Assembly: GCA_023079485.1 (NCBI GenBank) | Contig: CM041084.1 | Location: 126,270,292 to 126,334,291 of the forward strand | Direction of reading: 5' to 3' | Source: Archilochus colubris | Lineage: Eukaryota > Chordata > Aves > Apodiformes > Trochilidae | Length of the DNA: 64,000 nucleotides | Part shown: positions 35,501 to 50,900 of the stretch, piece after piece | Position numbering within the stretch: position 1 is the first letter of the stretch | Layout of the letters: each line of letters starts with the position of its first letter | The notes under the pieces: model-generated | What the model was told of the DNA's origin: nothing | Seen by the model: the letters and a program-made list of their open reading frames with translations, nothing else | Database searches by the model: none | Position numbers and translations under genes: made by a program

Positions 35501-38500
35501 TATTGCACTGGAAGTTTAAAGATTGCTCAGCACCTGACCCCAGCAGACACCTCAGGCTGGCCAGAGGGCTGAGATCCTTCTCAGCCCTGCACTGGCTCTG
35601 TGTACTCTTTGTTTTGATTAAATATGAGCTGCTTCAGCCACCTTTTAAATCTTTCATAAGGTGCCACTAGGGTGTTTGTGAAATGGGTACTGACTTTATT
35701 AAGCCAGTGATTATACAGCTACTTCTGAATTATGTCAGTTCTCAGAAATGAAGCTTCTCATCCAGGATACTAATTCACAATATGTTGGCATTCTAAAACA
35801 TTTAATTCAGCCTCTCAGCACTACCAGGTTATGTCATAGTGCTCCTAAAACCTTATGCTTTCATGACTCCCCTGAGAAACTTATGCTGACCTCTTAAAAG
35901 CCTCCAAGTATTGCTATTTATTATTTGAAAAAGCTTCTATCTAGTCTTGTTCTTTATGTCTGCCACTTAGATGTTGTTTTTCAAGATCTTCCAAGTGATT
36001 TCATGTCTAAATGCCTTGTCTAACACAGTCTCTAGCTTTAGCATAATTTTCTCTATTTTTTTCACATTTTCTTTCCTGTGCCTCCCTCTGTTGCATTTTG
36101 CCACATTGACCAAGTGGAAACTTGGATAGTGATTTTGCAGAGTTGTCTCCTGCTCTCAGTATAATCCTTTTCACTAAATGTCCCTGATATTCCATCAGCT
36201 CCTTCTGTTAAAATGTCCTTTGCTTTGAGCAGCTATGCAGAAGCATCCTACAACTTACATTATTTCCATGTTTTTTTGTTAAAAAGTATTTTGCATGTAT
36301 CAGGGACTGGAAGCTTATCTGGCCAACTCGTGGTCTCTTCGCTTCTCAGAGAGAAACAAGTGGTCTCAGCTGACCCTGACTCTCAATAGCCCCCCTCGAT
36401 CCTATTTCCAAGTGCTTTATCCATGTTATTAATTTCTGTATCACTATAATCAGATTTACTATGTGCATGTGAAAACTTTGTTTCCTGTTAGTAACTGTAA
36501 AGCAGTTTTTTTAGGCTGAAAATCTACTTTAGAAAGAAAACCTAGCCAGTATGAAAGTAGGTCTCTTTCAGCTCTCAAACTGCTATTTTAAATTTTTATT
36601 CAATTTGGCAACTCATTTATGGAAAGGAAATATTTTTAACCACTGATTTTGGTATTTTAAGTATTCCAGGAATTAATGTTAATTAAATCATTCAGAATTT
36701 ATAAATAAAATTACTCCTTTCATTCTAACTCTCATTCAATTTATATATTTAGGAAGCTAATAACTGAATCTAGACTTGATAAAATTGTTTTTGAATGAAA
36801 TACTGATTTTTCACCTCATGAATAGGTGACAAATTTTTCTAATTTCTTTCAGAGTATTTTTCCCAGCACTTAGGAGAGTATGAAAATGTGCTATCTGTCT
36901 TGGAAGACTTAAACATAACCATACTGAAGGCAATGGACAAAACAAAGAAGGTAAGTTAAAACTGTAAAATTTTCTTTACATTATTACAGTATAATTTTTC
37001 TTTACAATATTATAGTATTACAGTTTGCATATAACCAAAACTGTCTTTGTAAATGACACAAAGAATATTCTTCATATTGCCACACCAAGAGAGAGTTCTA
37101 TATCCCTTGCCAAATGAGGGTATTATCAGCATATCAGCACTGGAAAATAGGCTGATTTTGAAAAAAATAACCCAAATTTTTAAAATAGAATACATCTTAG
37201 TGGAAGATGCTAATGACCCGAACTATATTCATTACTACCTTTAAATTAGGTAAGCAAAAGACTTCTGGAGACATACAAAGGAGTCATATTTATGTTCTTG
37301 TTAGATGCAGATTCCAGGATAATTTGAAAATATTTAAAAGGGCTGTGATATCTTTCCCTCTCTTTCCTGCAGCTGAACCCCAGTGCTTTTATGATTATAA
37401 AACCTCCCTGTGTGTTCCAGCTACTTAGTCCCAAAATGTAACTGGTAAACATAAACCAATGAATATATTTCTGATTTAGAGCAACAAGAGAAGACACAGA
37501 AATTTGGGCTGAAACATCCCGACCAAGAACAAGATTTCACTTCCATTTCAAGCATTTTGAACAATAACAGCACTCACAGAGGCAGCAGAGAGGAGGTGTC
37601 AGGGCTGCTGCCCCCCAGCACAGCGAGGGGGCAGAGGGAGGAGAGGTTTTTCAGGAGAAGCTTGGTTTCTCCCTCTGTCCATCAGACAGGGCCTGTAGCC
37701 ATGGTGAGGAGTATGCTGTGTGGATGGTCTGCTTGGCACTCTATTGGTATGGTCATAGCACCTCATATGTTCATACCTGCTGGTTCACATGTTGAGGAGT
37801 GGTGATCTGCTTGAGGGTAGGAGGGCTCCACAGAGATATCTGGACAGGTTGGATGAATGGGCTGAGGCCATCTGTATGAGATTCAATAAGGACAAGTGAT
37901 GGATCCTGCACTTGGGTCACGAAAACCCAAGCTGCCCATGGGAAATAGATTTTGGAGTGTTGGTCAACAGATGGCTGAACATGAGCCAGCAGTGTGCCCA
38001 GGTGGCCAAGAAGGCCACATGTCCTCTATCAGGAATAGTGTGGCCAGCAGGACCAGGGAAGTGATTGTCCCCTTGTACTGGGCAGGGATGAGGCTGCACT
38101 TTGAATACTTTGGGCTCTTCACTGCAAGAAAGGATTGAGATGCTGGAGCGTGTCCAAAGAAGGGCAACAAAGGTGGTGAAGGGTCTAGAGCATAAGTCTT
38201 GTGAGGGGTGTTTGAGGGAAATGGGGTTGTTTGCAAAAAAGTAGCCTAAGGGGAGACCCCATAACACTCTACAACTATCTGAAAGGAGGTTGGATCGAGT
38301 TGGTCTCTTCTCCGAAGTAACAAGCAGTAAGTTAAGAGAAAAAGGCCTCAAGCCGTGCCAGTGGAAGTTTAGATTGTATATTAGGAGAAATTTCATCACT
38401 TAAAGGGCTGTCAGGGACTGGAACAGGCCCAGGGAAGTGTTTGAGTCACCATCCCTGGAGGTATTTAAAAGCTGTGTAGATGTGGTGCTTAGGGATATGG

Positions 38501-41500
38501 TTTAGTGGTAGACTTGGCAGTGCTAGGTTTACAGTTAGACTTGATGATCTTAAAGGTTTTTTCCAACCAAAATGATTCTGTGGTTCTATACCACATCCCA
38601 GCTCAATGCCTGATAAAAAGTACATAAAGACATTGGGTAATATGCTCCTTTTCCCTAGCTGAACAGTTTTATCTTCTATGCAAGGTGGAACAACTTGAAA
38701 AGATGAGGGAAAGCATAAACCAGGTAAAGAAGTGAACCCAGATTCTCCAACCCAGACCCACACCACAAGGCTATTCACTGTAAGGCCAGCCATCAACAAC
38801 AAATTTCAGCCAAAAGTTTTCAGTGAGATCCTGTGGGGAGAAAAATTCTTTTTTTTTAAATTTAATTAATTGAGAGATCAATGGGGATAAAGCTTTGCTT
38901 CTCTATCAGAACTGTTATCTTTGGCATTCAGGTGTCTCCAAGAGTGCAATACTCATACATTTTGCATGAACTGTCAAAATAAAAACCTGAAAGTATAGCT
39001 TATTTATTATGGAGCTTGAGCCAGTGAGCTGCACCTTCTACTACTAATGAACTAGATGTCCAGACTCACTGCCTCATTGGGCTGGACATGGAAAAGCAAC
39101 AGATTAGTCTATTCTATTCAGGCTTGGTTTGTTTTTTTTTAATAGCTTTGTGTATAAACTACTGTTAAAGGGCAGGACATGTCATCTGTTAACTGCTGGA
39201 GGTAAATAGAACATGGCATTAAGGATTACTTCAGAATTACAGAGGAGTCCCAGTAAACTAATTAGAATTGTAAGAAGTAAGCATTGGCCTCACTAGAAAA
39301 TGGATAAGAAATTGTGAAGTATTAAAACCCGGTTTATTTGTTTGCTTGAAGAACCCCTAAACAAGCAAACAAACAAAAACCAACCAACCAAACAAACAAA
39401 AAATGCAAAAAACAAACCACACAACAACTTCTTTGATTTTTTTTCTCCTGACTAAAGATTCGAGTTTAATGGGCTTTCTGTCTTTCAGGAATATCCCAAC
39501 TGACTTCATTAGAGGTGGCAGAACTAGAGCAAGTCTAACACTGGAAAAATACTTTTCATTCCAATTAGTAGACACTGTGTATGAACACAGTCAAACAAAA
39601 ATAGTGTTCTCAAATATTCTAAAATAGAGCTTCCTGCTCTATATATAACCAGGAACTACAGCTCTTTATGAAATTAAATTCTATATTCAGATTTGGTATT
39701 ATTCACAACAGAAAATCAGTTCCCAGGAAACAGATTGTTTATGTGACCTGACTGCCTGATAAATCATTGGAGTGCAAATAATTACATTTCCATTTCAAAT
39801 TTTTATTGAAGTCTAAAATCTGGCATATATCCACCTAAAATAAGAGCTGGAGATGGAACAAAAAGCTAATTAGCATATTGAGATAACATGCATAGATGAT
39901 GTTCATCACCAGAGTCACATGGTAGGTGTGATATAGCTCCTAGCTCAAGTGACTCCTGAGCCTAAATAGGCAGGGACTCAGAAACTGGCAGTCTGGTTCT
40001 GAATGGGCATTGGCATAGCTGGGTTCCTCTTTTTCCCATTGCAAAACAGAATATTGCCATTACTCTACTATTGCAGCCATCTAGTACTTTAAGTAGTCAC
40101 CAAGCTTTCAAGAGCATTTATTGCAGTCTTCTAAGCCATTATCTAGTTGGACAATTCATACATAGAAAAAAAAACCAACAGAAATTAAGACCTAAGCTTT
40201 GGGAACTACCACAGAAGGAACTTTTTACAAGGCTGTATAGTGAGAGGACAAGGGGGAATGTCATTGAACTGTATGAGTGGAGATTTAGATGAGATATTGG
40301 GTAGAAATTATTTTCTATAAGGGTGGTGAGACACTGGAACAGGTTGCCCAAGGAAGTTGTGGCTGCCCTCTCCCTGGAAGTGTTCAAGGCCAGGTTGGAT
40401 GGAGCCTTGAGCAACCTGGTCTGGTGGGAGGTGTCCCTGCCCATGCATGGGGTTTGGAACTAGGTGATCTTTAAGGTCCCTTCCAACCCAAACCCATTCT
40501 ATGATTCTGTGATTAATGAACAAATACCTTGGATTTTGCTTACAAACATTCCCAACCTGTTCAGACTTTAGTCAGAAAGATCTCTCACCAAGAGGAACTG
40601 GAGTTTGTCTTGGCTATGGACTTCTTTAAGATCAACCAAATTGTGCCCAGCACTCTAAATCACTTCCAGGTGTAGATATTTTTAACCCAAGACATTACCA
40701 GATCACTGAGTGCTGCAAGTTAAATGCAGCATAATTTGTGTGTACTTTGTTGCCATCCATGGTTTCAAAGGTTCATCAGCTCAGCTTTCCTGAAGTGAGC
40801 TTTTCCCGGTCTTCTAGCCTTATGCTATTGGAAAGTGAAAATATTGAGACAAGTAGGAGAGAAGATGTTGGCAGGTTCAAGAAACTGAAAGCAGCCTTCC
40901 TGTTACCATCGTGGGGCCAGATCCCTCCAAACTGAACAGCACCTGGGCAGACAGGGAACCCCAGTGGTGTAGGAGAGGTTCCTTCTTCCTATCTTCAAGG
41001 GAAGGTGCCGAGTGAAAAATGCAGAGAAATTGATAGAGCAAGGAACATCCTTCAGCAGGGAAAAGACTGATATGCATTTGCAAGCAACATCCTTTTTATA
41101 TAAAAGATTTCCTACCAAAGCCTTCTGTTTTAGTGCTGTTGTCTTGTGATTTATCTTTACACAAGGAACATATCTGAGGAATTTTATAAGCATTTGTGGC
41201 AGTTGATATTTATTTCCTTAGGATGGAGAGTTCTCATGAGCTGCTCTTACAGGAGCGGTGAGGACAGATTAATCATTGGTATCAGTTGCTTTTTCTGTAC
41301 CTGCCAGGCTGATGTGTTCTTGATCAAAGTACAATCTGACATAGTTTTGTTTATCTCATCTCTTTTTTATCTTATATAAGGGAAGAATTAAAATTAATGA
41401 CTCAACAAAACTTTACAAATACATTTGAAGACTTCTTTCTTTAAGACTTTTTTTTTTCCTGAGATCTTTTATATCAAAACATGGAAGCATAGTGAATTAA

Positions 41501-41868
41501 AAGATATCATCTTAACTTCTTTATTACCCAAACGAACATAGATTTTTAGCAGACTGCATTTTTATAACATTCTATAGCTTTCAGTCACATCAAGTACAAT
41601 AAACAGAAACTTTGAAACTCATGGCACAGAAAATAAATCTTTTACTGAGTAATGATGTAGATTGATAAAATTCGACCAGTTTTTCAAATTACTTGACATC
41701 TTGATTCTATTGGTTTCTAATTATTGAGAATCAGTATTTAGACTAGATACTAGGAAGAATTCTTTTCTGACAGAGTAGCCAGGCACTGGTACAGGCTGTC
41801 CAGGGAGGTGGTGGCATCACCATTCCTGGAGGTATTTAAAAACTGTAGATGAGGAACAGATGGGCATG

Positions 41869-41914
<46 letters not shown>

Positions 41915-44900
41915 TATATATTGTATATATATATTCATACACACACACACACACATATATAGGTGTATATATATAATTATTTTTGGGGGGAAAGAGTTCT
42001 TGGGCAGTGGAATGTTGACAATTGGATGCAGTGGTCTTAGAGGTTCTTTCCAACCGAGACAGTTCTGTGATTCTGTGAATCAGACACTTACAAACAAAGA
42101 ACAAATATCCACAAATGATTAAGCCCTAAAATTGCTGCTATTTGTCAATAAAGAGTTTTTCCTCTAACATTTTTATTTCCTATGTTGTTATAGGCTGCAA
42201 AGGCAACCTATGGTTGTTGTTGTTGAAGTATTCAGTAGACTAGCAAAAGCTCATTTAATAAACAAAAATAAAATATTCATAGGAAACAGAATCCAGCAGA
42301 GGTGCTTCTTCAGGAGTGTCACTAAGTACCCATGGAGTTGTTTCTTTTTTCTTGCAAATGGGGGCCACTCTGTGATCTGTCTCAGAAGTGACTTAAACCC
42401 ACTGTACTTGTTGCAGAGACCTCCAGAAATGAAATGCTCCATATCTAAGCTTTTCCTTAGGTTATATTGATTATATATATCACATAACTTAATTTCGGTA
42501 GAAAATTGTGGAAAATATTATATTTTTTAAAAAGTAAACTGAAACTGGGTTTTGTAGTAAACACTGATTATAAGAAACTTTGATCCAGTAAGTAAGACTT
42601 TATTTCTGAAGCACAACTCCATAACTCTAATGCAATACCATCCTCCTTGATGGACTTGGGCAGGACTTTTGTACAGCCAATAGAAAGCATTTATGAACAG
42701 CAAAATGAGAAATTCAACTCTAAAGTAAAGGGAACATAAAAATAAGTAAGAAGGACTGTCAGCAAAGTAGAAAATTGTTTGAACTGGTATGGAAAATCCC
42801 CCCTTAATCTGTTCCTCTGTGTTTTCTTTTCACCATACTCATTTCATTTTCCTCATTCCATTTCCTTACATCTCTCTTCTTCCTGAAAAGCAAGATCTTT
42901 CTTCTGTAGATGAAAGCCAGAAAGTGCTTTGTCTAGAATAATTAATGTACACTTTTTCAAAATTTAATCAAGAGCTAACCCTGACCTCTGAGTTTCACAG
43001 TAAATACAGATACAGTTCTTCTTTTAGAGACAAAAGCACTGCAGATTTCCATGGAAAGGAATAGCAGGCAAACAAAAAAAATTGGAAACAAAAGATGAGA
43101 TACTGCAAAATTTCTCCTTTCCAGACTCTGTAAAAACCTCATTTTCTTTGCTTCAGAGGAAGTTCCTTGCCTCCTTTGCAACAGTTTTATGAAGGACACC
43201 AAATGATCTGTTTGGAATACCTGGACAGCAAACACACAAAAGCAGCAATAACCATGGCTGGTTTATGCTCAGCATTTACAATTACAATACAAAAAATAAA
43301 CATAGGATAATTCTTACTCAGTAAAACAGTCAGGTTCTGGAATAGCCTTCTGAGCATTTGGGAGAGAAAAAAAAAAAAAAACTAATTGCTTTTTACACGT
43401 TGCAGTGAAAGGGGAGTGCATATGGTGTGCAGTGCCAAGATACTGGATTCAGTGACTGACACAACAAGCCCAATTCTTTGCTCCTATAAAATAATTTATT
43501 TTTCTGCTTTGCTCAAAAAAACCCAAAGCTAAATGAAGTCAATGCAGCCTTGTTATTACAGGAAAACTTCATGAATAGTCTAAAAATAGGAGCCAGTCAA
43601 AGTAAGGGGGTTTATCCTTGCTGAAAGACAGGGGCATGCAGTTTAGTTACTGATAGTGTGTTTATAATAATAATGCAAATTACTGCATTCTGAAGGGTTG
43701 ATGCTCATTATAAACCAGAAAACCTTTTTTAATTGCATATTTGAGTAGTAGTTACAGTAATGATTATGTAAATTTTATTGCAAAACAAAATAACTGGGAA
43801 GAAAGCTAGAGAAGCACATGTCAACAATAGTTCTACAACTATCATCCTCTTTGAGCAAAACTAAAATTTCCAATCATTTTTTTTTTTTGCTTTCTCTAAT
43901 TCTGTGTTAAATTGGCTGGAACCATTTTTATTTTTTATTTGTATTTGTTATTTTGGTCATGATTAGAATTTATTAATAGTTTCCACTGAGTCTAGTCTTG
44001 TTCTCTTTGAAATTACACTTTTTACAAATACACCTTTTGCAGGCTCAAGTTAAAAAAACAGCTCCTGCCTAGGAATAACTTAAAGCTGGTATTACTCAGT
44101 TCATCCTGATTACTAATCTTCATGCGTTGGCTTTGAATCTAGTTTATTTGTTCCTTACATTCAAGGATAAGTTTTTTTCTGGTAAGCAATGGGCTAAAAT
44201 ACTATAGCTGTCTCCCATCTTGATGTTTTAAAGTGAAAAACATATCCAGATTCCTCTCGAAATTAAAAGCCAGAACAAGGAGTTCTTGATTTTAGGATTT
44301 TCTATAGAGAATTAGAAAAATGTTCAGGGTGAAGATTACCTAAAACATTGAAGGCAGACAGATGAAGTTCAAGACATAAAGAGCAGCAGTGATACACACT
44401 GTAGTATGCAATGACTATTTATTCTAATATATAATATTCTAATATTATATATATATTCTAATTCTAATACTATATAATATTCTAATATTTTTAATATTAT
44501 AAATGCTGCAATCTTATGTATTTCTTAACTGCACAGAGTTAATTCTTCCTCTATATTTGCTTGCTTCAGACTGCCTTTAAGTCACAGTTAAACCTGTTGC
44601 ACTAATTTAGTTGGGTGTATGTTGAATCTCCTTCCATTATATTGACCAGGGTTATTGATTCTTATAATTCTTCAGAAGATGTAAGATGCTGATTTAAAAA
44701 TCATGGATGAATCAGTAGTTTCTGAATCCTACATCAGAAAATACCCTTCCAGAATATTTCTCACTCATCTAGTCCAGCAAACTGGAGTCTCAGGATTTGT
44801 TTCACTCTCACTAATGGTGTATTCACATTCTACAGGCACTTTCACTGGTTAGGCACCACATCCATGCATATCATCAGTTAATACCATGGAGGGGAATAAG

Positions 44901-47900
44901 GGTTGAAAAACTTGATGTAAATTCATTTTTTTCTCAGGGAAGACAAAAGGAACGACAGAAAAGCAATAGGAGACGTGGCTGCCTACAAATTAGGAATTAC
45001 ATGCCCAGCCTCAAGAATACAAGGCTGAATACAGAAAAATACCCTCCTACTCTTCTGTGCAGAAGTTAGCTACATTCCAGCAAAAAATTTGCATGAATTG
45101 TTGGGCCCTCCCCCAGCACCCCCAAAAAAAAGATCAAAAGAAGAGTCTTCTGTCAAAATATAGTTTTATTTCTCTTCCTAAGAAAAAATATCAGTAATTT
45201 CAAAATTCATGCATGCTACTCTTTCAAAGAAATGACAGGTTTGCTGCTGTTTCCTCCTCCATTTCTCAGAAGCATTTCACTCAGCTCTAATATCAGACCA
45301 AACATACCCCTCTAATATATTAACAGAGCTCAGCATTAGATCTATGAAATGAAAGAGGATTCTGAAACAAGAACTGAAGAAAGTCCTAAAGACTGAACTT
45401 TTTTGACTTAACTCTGAAGAACTGTCAAAGGTGTTTCATTTAAAAATCAAATAAAGAGTTGAGGAAAGCATTTTTGCTGAATGTATTTTTGTAGAGTTTA
45501 AATTTCAAAGCTTTATCAAGGAAAAAAATTGGTGGGAATTTTTCAACCAGTCCATTTTGGAGTAATCAGAATTTGACAAAAGGATAAAAATCAGTAACAC
45601 AAAAATATCAGGATATCAAATGAAATTGTTAATAAGCTCCAGCTGCACTAGGCTTTTAAGAACTGTTCCTACTTGCAGGCATAGTTGTTTCTCATATTCT
45701 GCTGTTTCTAGCTGTCTGAATTTTTTTTTTTTTAAATACAGCCAGAAGATTTTTCTTTTGACCATGATGACCTAACCTAAATTCCATGGGTTGCTTTATC
45801 ATTCTCTGGTTTCTGAGACAGACTTGCCAGTGGTTAGAGCTGGAGTCAGATTCTTTTTGAATAAATCCCTATACCTAACAGTTCCTCAGCTCTCTGCTGT
45901 AAACTCATCTGAAGAGAAGAATGCTGGCAACAGTTCTAAATGTATGACCAGTTGCACACTGCTACAAGGCAGAGAGAACACTCTGATAAAATAGCTAATG
46001 TCTAGGAACATTAAGGTCTTGGAGAACAGGCTAAATCATAGAATCATAGAATCATAGAATTGGCTGGGTTGGAAGGGACCTCAGAGATCATCGAGTCCAA
46101 CCCTTTTACCACCGTTGCGGTTGCTAGACCATGGCACTGAGTGCCACATCCAGTCTCTTTTTAAATATCTCCAGGGATGGAGAATCCACTACTTCCCTGG
46201 GCAGCCCATTCCAATGTCTGATCACCCTCTCTGTAAAGAAATTCTTTCTAATATCTAACCTGAACTTCCCCTGGCACAACTTAAGACCATGCCCTCTTGT
46301 CTTGTTGAAAGTCATCTGGCAAAAGAGACCAACGTCCACCCAGTTACACCCTCCTTTCAGGTAGTTGTAGACAGCGATGAGGTCTCCCCTGAGCCTCCTC
46401 TTCTCCAGGCTGAACAGCCCCAGCTCCCTCAGCCTCTCCTCATAGGGTCTGTGCTCGAGTCCTTTCACCAGCCTGGTTGCCCTCCTTTGGACCTGCTCTA
46501 GGACCTCGATATCCTTCCTGAACTGGGTGGCCCAGAACTGGACACAGTACTCAAGGTGTGGCCTTACCAGGGCTGAGTATAGGGGCAGAATCACTTCCTT
46601 GGACCTGCTGGCGACGCTGTTCCGGATACAGGCCAGGATGCCATTGGCTTTCTTGGCCACCTGGGCACACTGCTGGCTCATGTTCAGCTTCCTGTCAATC
46701 CAGACTCCCAGGTCCCTTTCTGTCTGGCTGCTCTCCAGTCACTCTGTCCCCAGCCTGTAGCGCGAAGGAAGATGGGACCCTACTTTCTAATGAAGAGTTA
46801 CAGAGAAGACAAAACAAATGTCTATTTCAGAAGTACATAGGAAAAGCACAAGAGGCAATGGCTACAGCTTGTGGAAGGGAAAATGCTAAATAGAAAAATA
46901 GAAAACACTTCACACAGAGAGAGTGCTGCAACCAACAGTGGAGCAGAGAGAGATGGTTTGATCTCCATCCATGGCCATGTTCTGATGTCAGCTGACACAT
47001 CCCCAGGTAGCTTTGAAGTTGCCCCTGCTCTGAACAGGAGGCTGGACAAGCTGATAGCCAAAAATCCTTTCTTCCTAAGCTTGTGGAGCTCTTGTCTAAG
47101 CTCCCACCCCTGCTGAGAGATTTCAGAGTTCTTTTTTGTCCCAACTAAGTCAGTTTTCTTGCTCCAAGTAAGCAAACACAGGTATCTGCCTCCTTCACCA
47201 TCTCAAGGAGATGCTTTTCTGCTGAGTGGATCAGCATGGAATCAGGTCACCTGTGGGAAGAAAATCAGGGCTGACACCAGGGAATGAGAGGATGAAGAGA
47301 GTCTCTGAACTTGTGGTAACCTTGAGATTTGGGCTCCCTCAGGAGATACCTAAGCCCTACCTCCTCTGCCTCTAGAAAAGGAAAACCTCTTCTGCAACTT
47401 TTAAGATAGCTGTAAGCCAGACCACAGTGACCTTTTTCACAGGGAAATCACTAATTATGTGTATTTTCAATTTCATTAATGGAAACTCGAATCTATAGCT
47501 GCTCGTAAAGGTAGGGGTTGTCTCTTCATGAGAAAGATGTGGAAAATTATCCTCATTCACTCACCATCAATAAAACTAACAAGCAGAACGATATGTTAAC
47601 ACAGACTTACTTCATCTGGACTGCCCAAACTGCTGTGCAGTATAATGTATATGCTAATTAATGGTAATTTACAGCTAATGACATTCAGGAATGGGCCATT
47701 TTTCTAGTTTATACATAAAGGTGGCACCAGTGGGTCCCATTATTAATTGGTGGCAGAGTAGACTGACAATACAAATGGTAGTCATGCTGGTTATGCTGAT
47801 TCTAACATAATACACCCTTAACAAATTGATATACATTTTTCTAAATGTATATTAATATTTTCTTAATTTAGAATTAACATTTTATTTCTTCTAATGAAAT

Positions 47901-50900
47901 CTAGCCCCAGTATGCCTTTAATAAAATGCAAATAAAAGCACTTTTCCGTAGGAAGCTCAGTGGTGAAGCAATAACAAAGCACGGCTGGTGGTTCCTCATG
48001 GCTGAGAGCTGGAGCTGAGATTTTAGTTTGAATTGTAAAAATCTTAAAATGTAGTAATGCTGAAAATGAATAATACTGAAATACCTTATTCCATGATCTT
48101 CAAAGCTTTTTAGAAGGATAGGTAAGAGTAGTTACCCTTCAGAGGGCAGCATGCCACATTTAAGGATCACAGGACCTTTTCCATAGGGAAGTCCTGAAAC
48201 AGAAAACTTGAGGGACAACAGAACAGGAAAAAAAACAACTAAATCTGGTGCAGTTCACAAACCTGAAGCAGTTCTGATGAGAAAAACTTAATAACTTAGA
48301 GATGCAAAGAAGAATTTCTGAAGGAGTCAAAAAGCAGCCAGCCTCAGACAGTAGCAGGTATTGCACAATTAATTCTTATATGATCCCACCATCAGTGAGG
48401 GCCCACATGAACAGTTCATAAGATAAAACAGTATTGATAAGCATTTTAAGTTGTAGTACAGCATGCTGGTATCAGGTTTATCATGACTATGATCAAGAAG
48501 CTATATGGAGGTTTCTGTAGCATTTTCTTTTTGGATGCCCATAATTTTAAAACACTTTGATTACCTTCCTCATGTGAGATTATTTTGGTATTCAAAAACT
48601 TACAATAAATGATCAGTTCTGTCGTGTTTTGTTCACTTATTTCCAAGAGCACTGCCAAAAGCTGAAAACTTAAAACATACCCTGCATTTCTGCTGCAGGG
48701 TTTTATTTAGCTGCCTGTGCCATACAGATTTGCACACATTGTTCTAACATGACACAGAGGATCAAAATTTTGGATATTAAATTATCTCTTTCAGGTTCAC
48801 CGAAGTTTTAAATCAGTTATTACTGAGACAGTTTAGAATAAGAAAAAAAACAAAACAAACAAACAAAAAAACCAAACAAACAAACAAAAAAACCCACCAA
48901 AAAACAGCTTTCCTATTGCATAAGATTCAGTATTCATAAATGTTGCTAAAATTGTTATTTACAGGACTAGTGTGAGCCTCAGGTATTCCCTCAAAAGGCA
49001 GACATGCAATCTTCCATGAGTATCTATTTTAAATATGTATAAATAAGAAATTGTTTGTTTCAGAGTGACTCACACGTGATTCATTTGAAAGATAAAAGAT
49101 GTAAATATAGATGACCATGAAGCTCCTATCTACGTATGTAACCTGATGATTCATGAGTGGTTTAACACCTGAGATATCTGTAGCAGAAGTCTTTCAACAA
49201 GGACTAATTCTAACATTGTGAATAGATTGCTCTCATTTCAGAATAAATCTTTTATTTTATATTTAAATTTCAAAAGATCCTATATTTGTGTTTTGATTAC
49301 AGATATGCAAAAAATATGAAGTCATAAAATCAGAAAGGCATTTCATCTGTAAGTCACATTGGGAAGAACAGGGAAGAGCTTAAAAATACCCATATATATT
49401 GCCAAAATGGGTTCTCAGCTAGTGTAGGAAGCAAAACCATTCAGAAGCTTGGAGATAACAGACCATCTCCTAGCTTCAGATGTGGCAACTAGAGAAATCT
49501 TTCCTTCCATGTGCCTCATATTTTACAAAATAATTTTATTAATTGTACTCAAAGTCTTTCAAGATTAACTCAAAGGGTTTTCTACAGACATAAGCAGGCT
49601 TAGGATATAAGAAAAATGGATACCAGCACATCTTCATCAGAGTAGGAGACAACAAATTAATTCCAAGTTTGAGAGATGGAAATCCATTTTCCTTCTGTGT
49701 TCCTGATGGGACCTCTACACAATAAGCAGAGGCTCTAGAGATCTTCTATTCCAATTATGAATAAGAAAACAAAAAAAGATGGTGTTTACATTAATGTATA
49801 GGGGACCCTTCTCACACAACATTACCTGCACATAGAACTGAGTTTTGAAGATATTGGCTTGGCAGAAACATCAAAGGAAATCATATAGAAATATGATTCT
49901 GGGGGCCAAGGAGGGAGCCAGGCATAAAATTTTATTTCTGATATGATCTACACGGAATAGGCATAAATATTTTTTAACATATAAAACATATTGGAAATGT
50001 TATTAAACAAAGAACCATTGCAGAGTGATAAATGTAGGCACAAACTTTTCTAACCACCAAGATCCAACTCAAAGAACACTCAGATATGTTTCATAAAATC
50101 ATGAATTATAGAATGGTTTAGGTTAGAAGGGACCTTTAAAGGTCCTCTAGTACAATCCCCATGCATTAAGCAGACATCTTCATCTAGATCACATTGCTAT
50201 TGAACATTGAATGTTTCCAGGGATGGGGCACCTAACACCTCTCTGGGCAACCTGTTCCAGTGTTTCACCACCCTCACTGCAAAAGAATTCTTCTTTATAC
50301 CCGGTCTAAACCTACCCTCTTTTAGTTTAAAACCTTTAGCCCTAATCTTGTTGCAATTTCATGTAACTGTTTCATGTCCTTGTGAAATACATAGATACAC
50401 AGTTTTCAAAGTAATTACACAGATTAAAGGAACAAAAAAAACAGTTAGACACCTAAATTAATAAGGTAATTTCCCTGGTGCAGGCAGTCCTTTAGCTAAA
50501 TCACTTCTGAAGTTGTCAGTCATATCTTGGCTTTTCCTTACTTGAGAGGTAATGTGGTACTGCCATCCACTGGAGATGAGAAATGTAAGGAGAAAAGTTT
50601 TTCTGAGCAGAAACTATGTTGTGCCACTATGTACCTGGGTCTCTCCCACCTTGGGTGGGATCAGTGTCTATACCTGAAAATCCAGAGGTCTTCTTGTTCT
50701 GAAATATAAAGGCTGCTTATGTGGTTTGCATGTATAAGCACAAAACCATCCAAGCTGCTTCCTTTCTGAATTAAATCTGAATCTTCCTTCACGTATTTCT
50801 AACCTAGTAGGCAAATCTTTACCTTTTTGTTGGTTTTGTTGTTCATGTAATTTTTAGGACTATCAAGAAGCTTCTGGTTTGGAGCAGTTTGTGACTCGCT

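Larger units (their letters stand above)
36951..50857 (+). other. NECAB1: NECAB1 intron 5 (largest intron)
   Basis: About 13.9 kb. It contains CR1 copies at 37795-38589, 40219-40514, 41735-42079, 46036-46763, about 46840-47060 and 50092-50356. Simple repeats lie at about 39359-39420, 41872-41961, 44420-44510 and 48841-48905. The stretches 42080-46035 and 47061-50091 hold no recognised gene. Confidence 0.75.

Noticed and set aside
37557..37790. GC-richer block with a GGAGGTGTCAGGGCTGCTGC-type start as a separate gene
   Set aside because: Short frame, no splice sites or family. It may be a further degraded part of the adjacent CR1.
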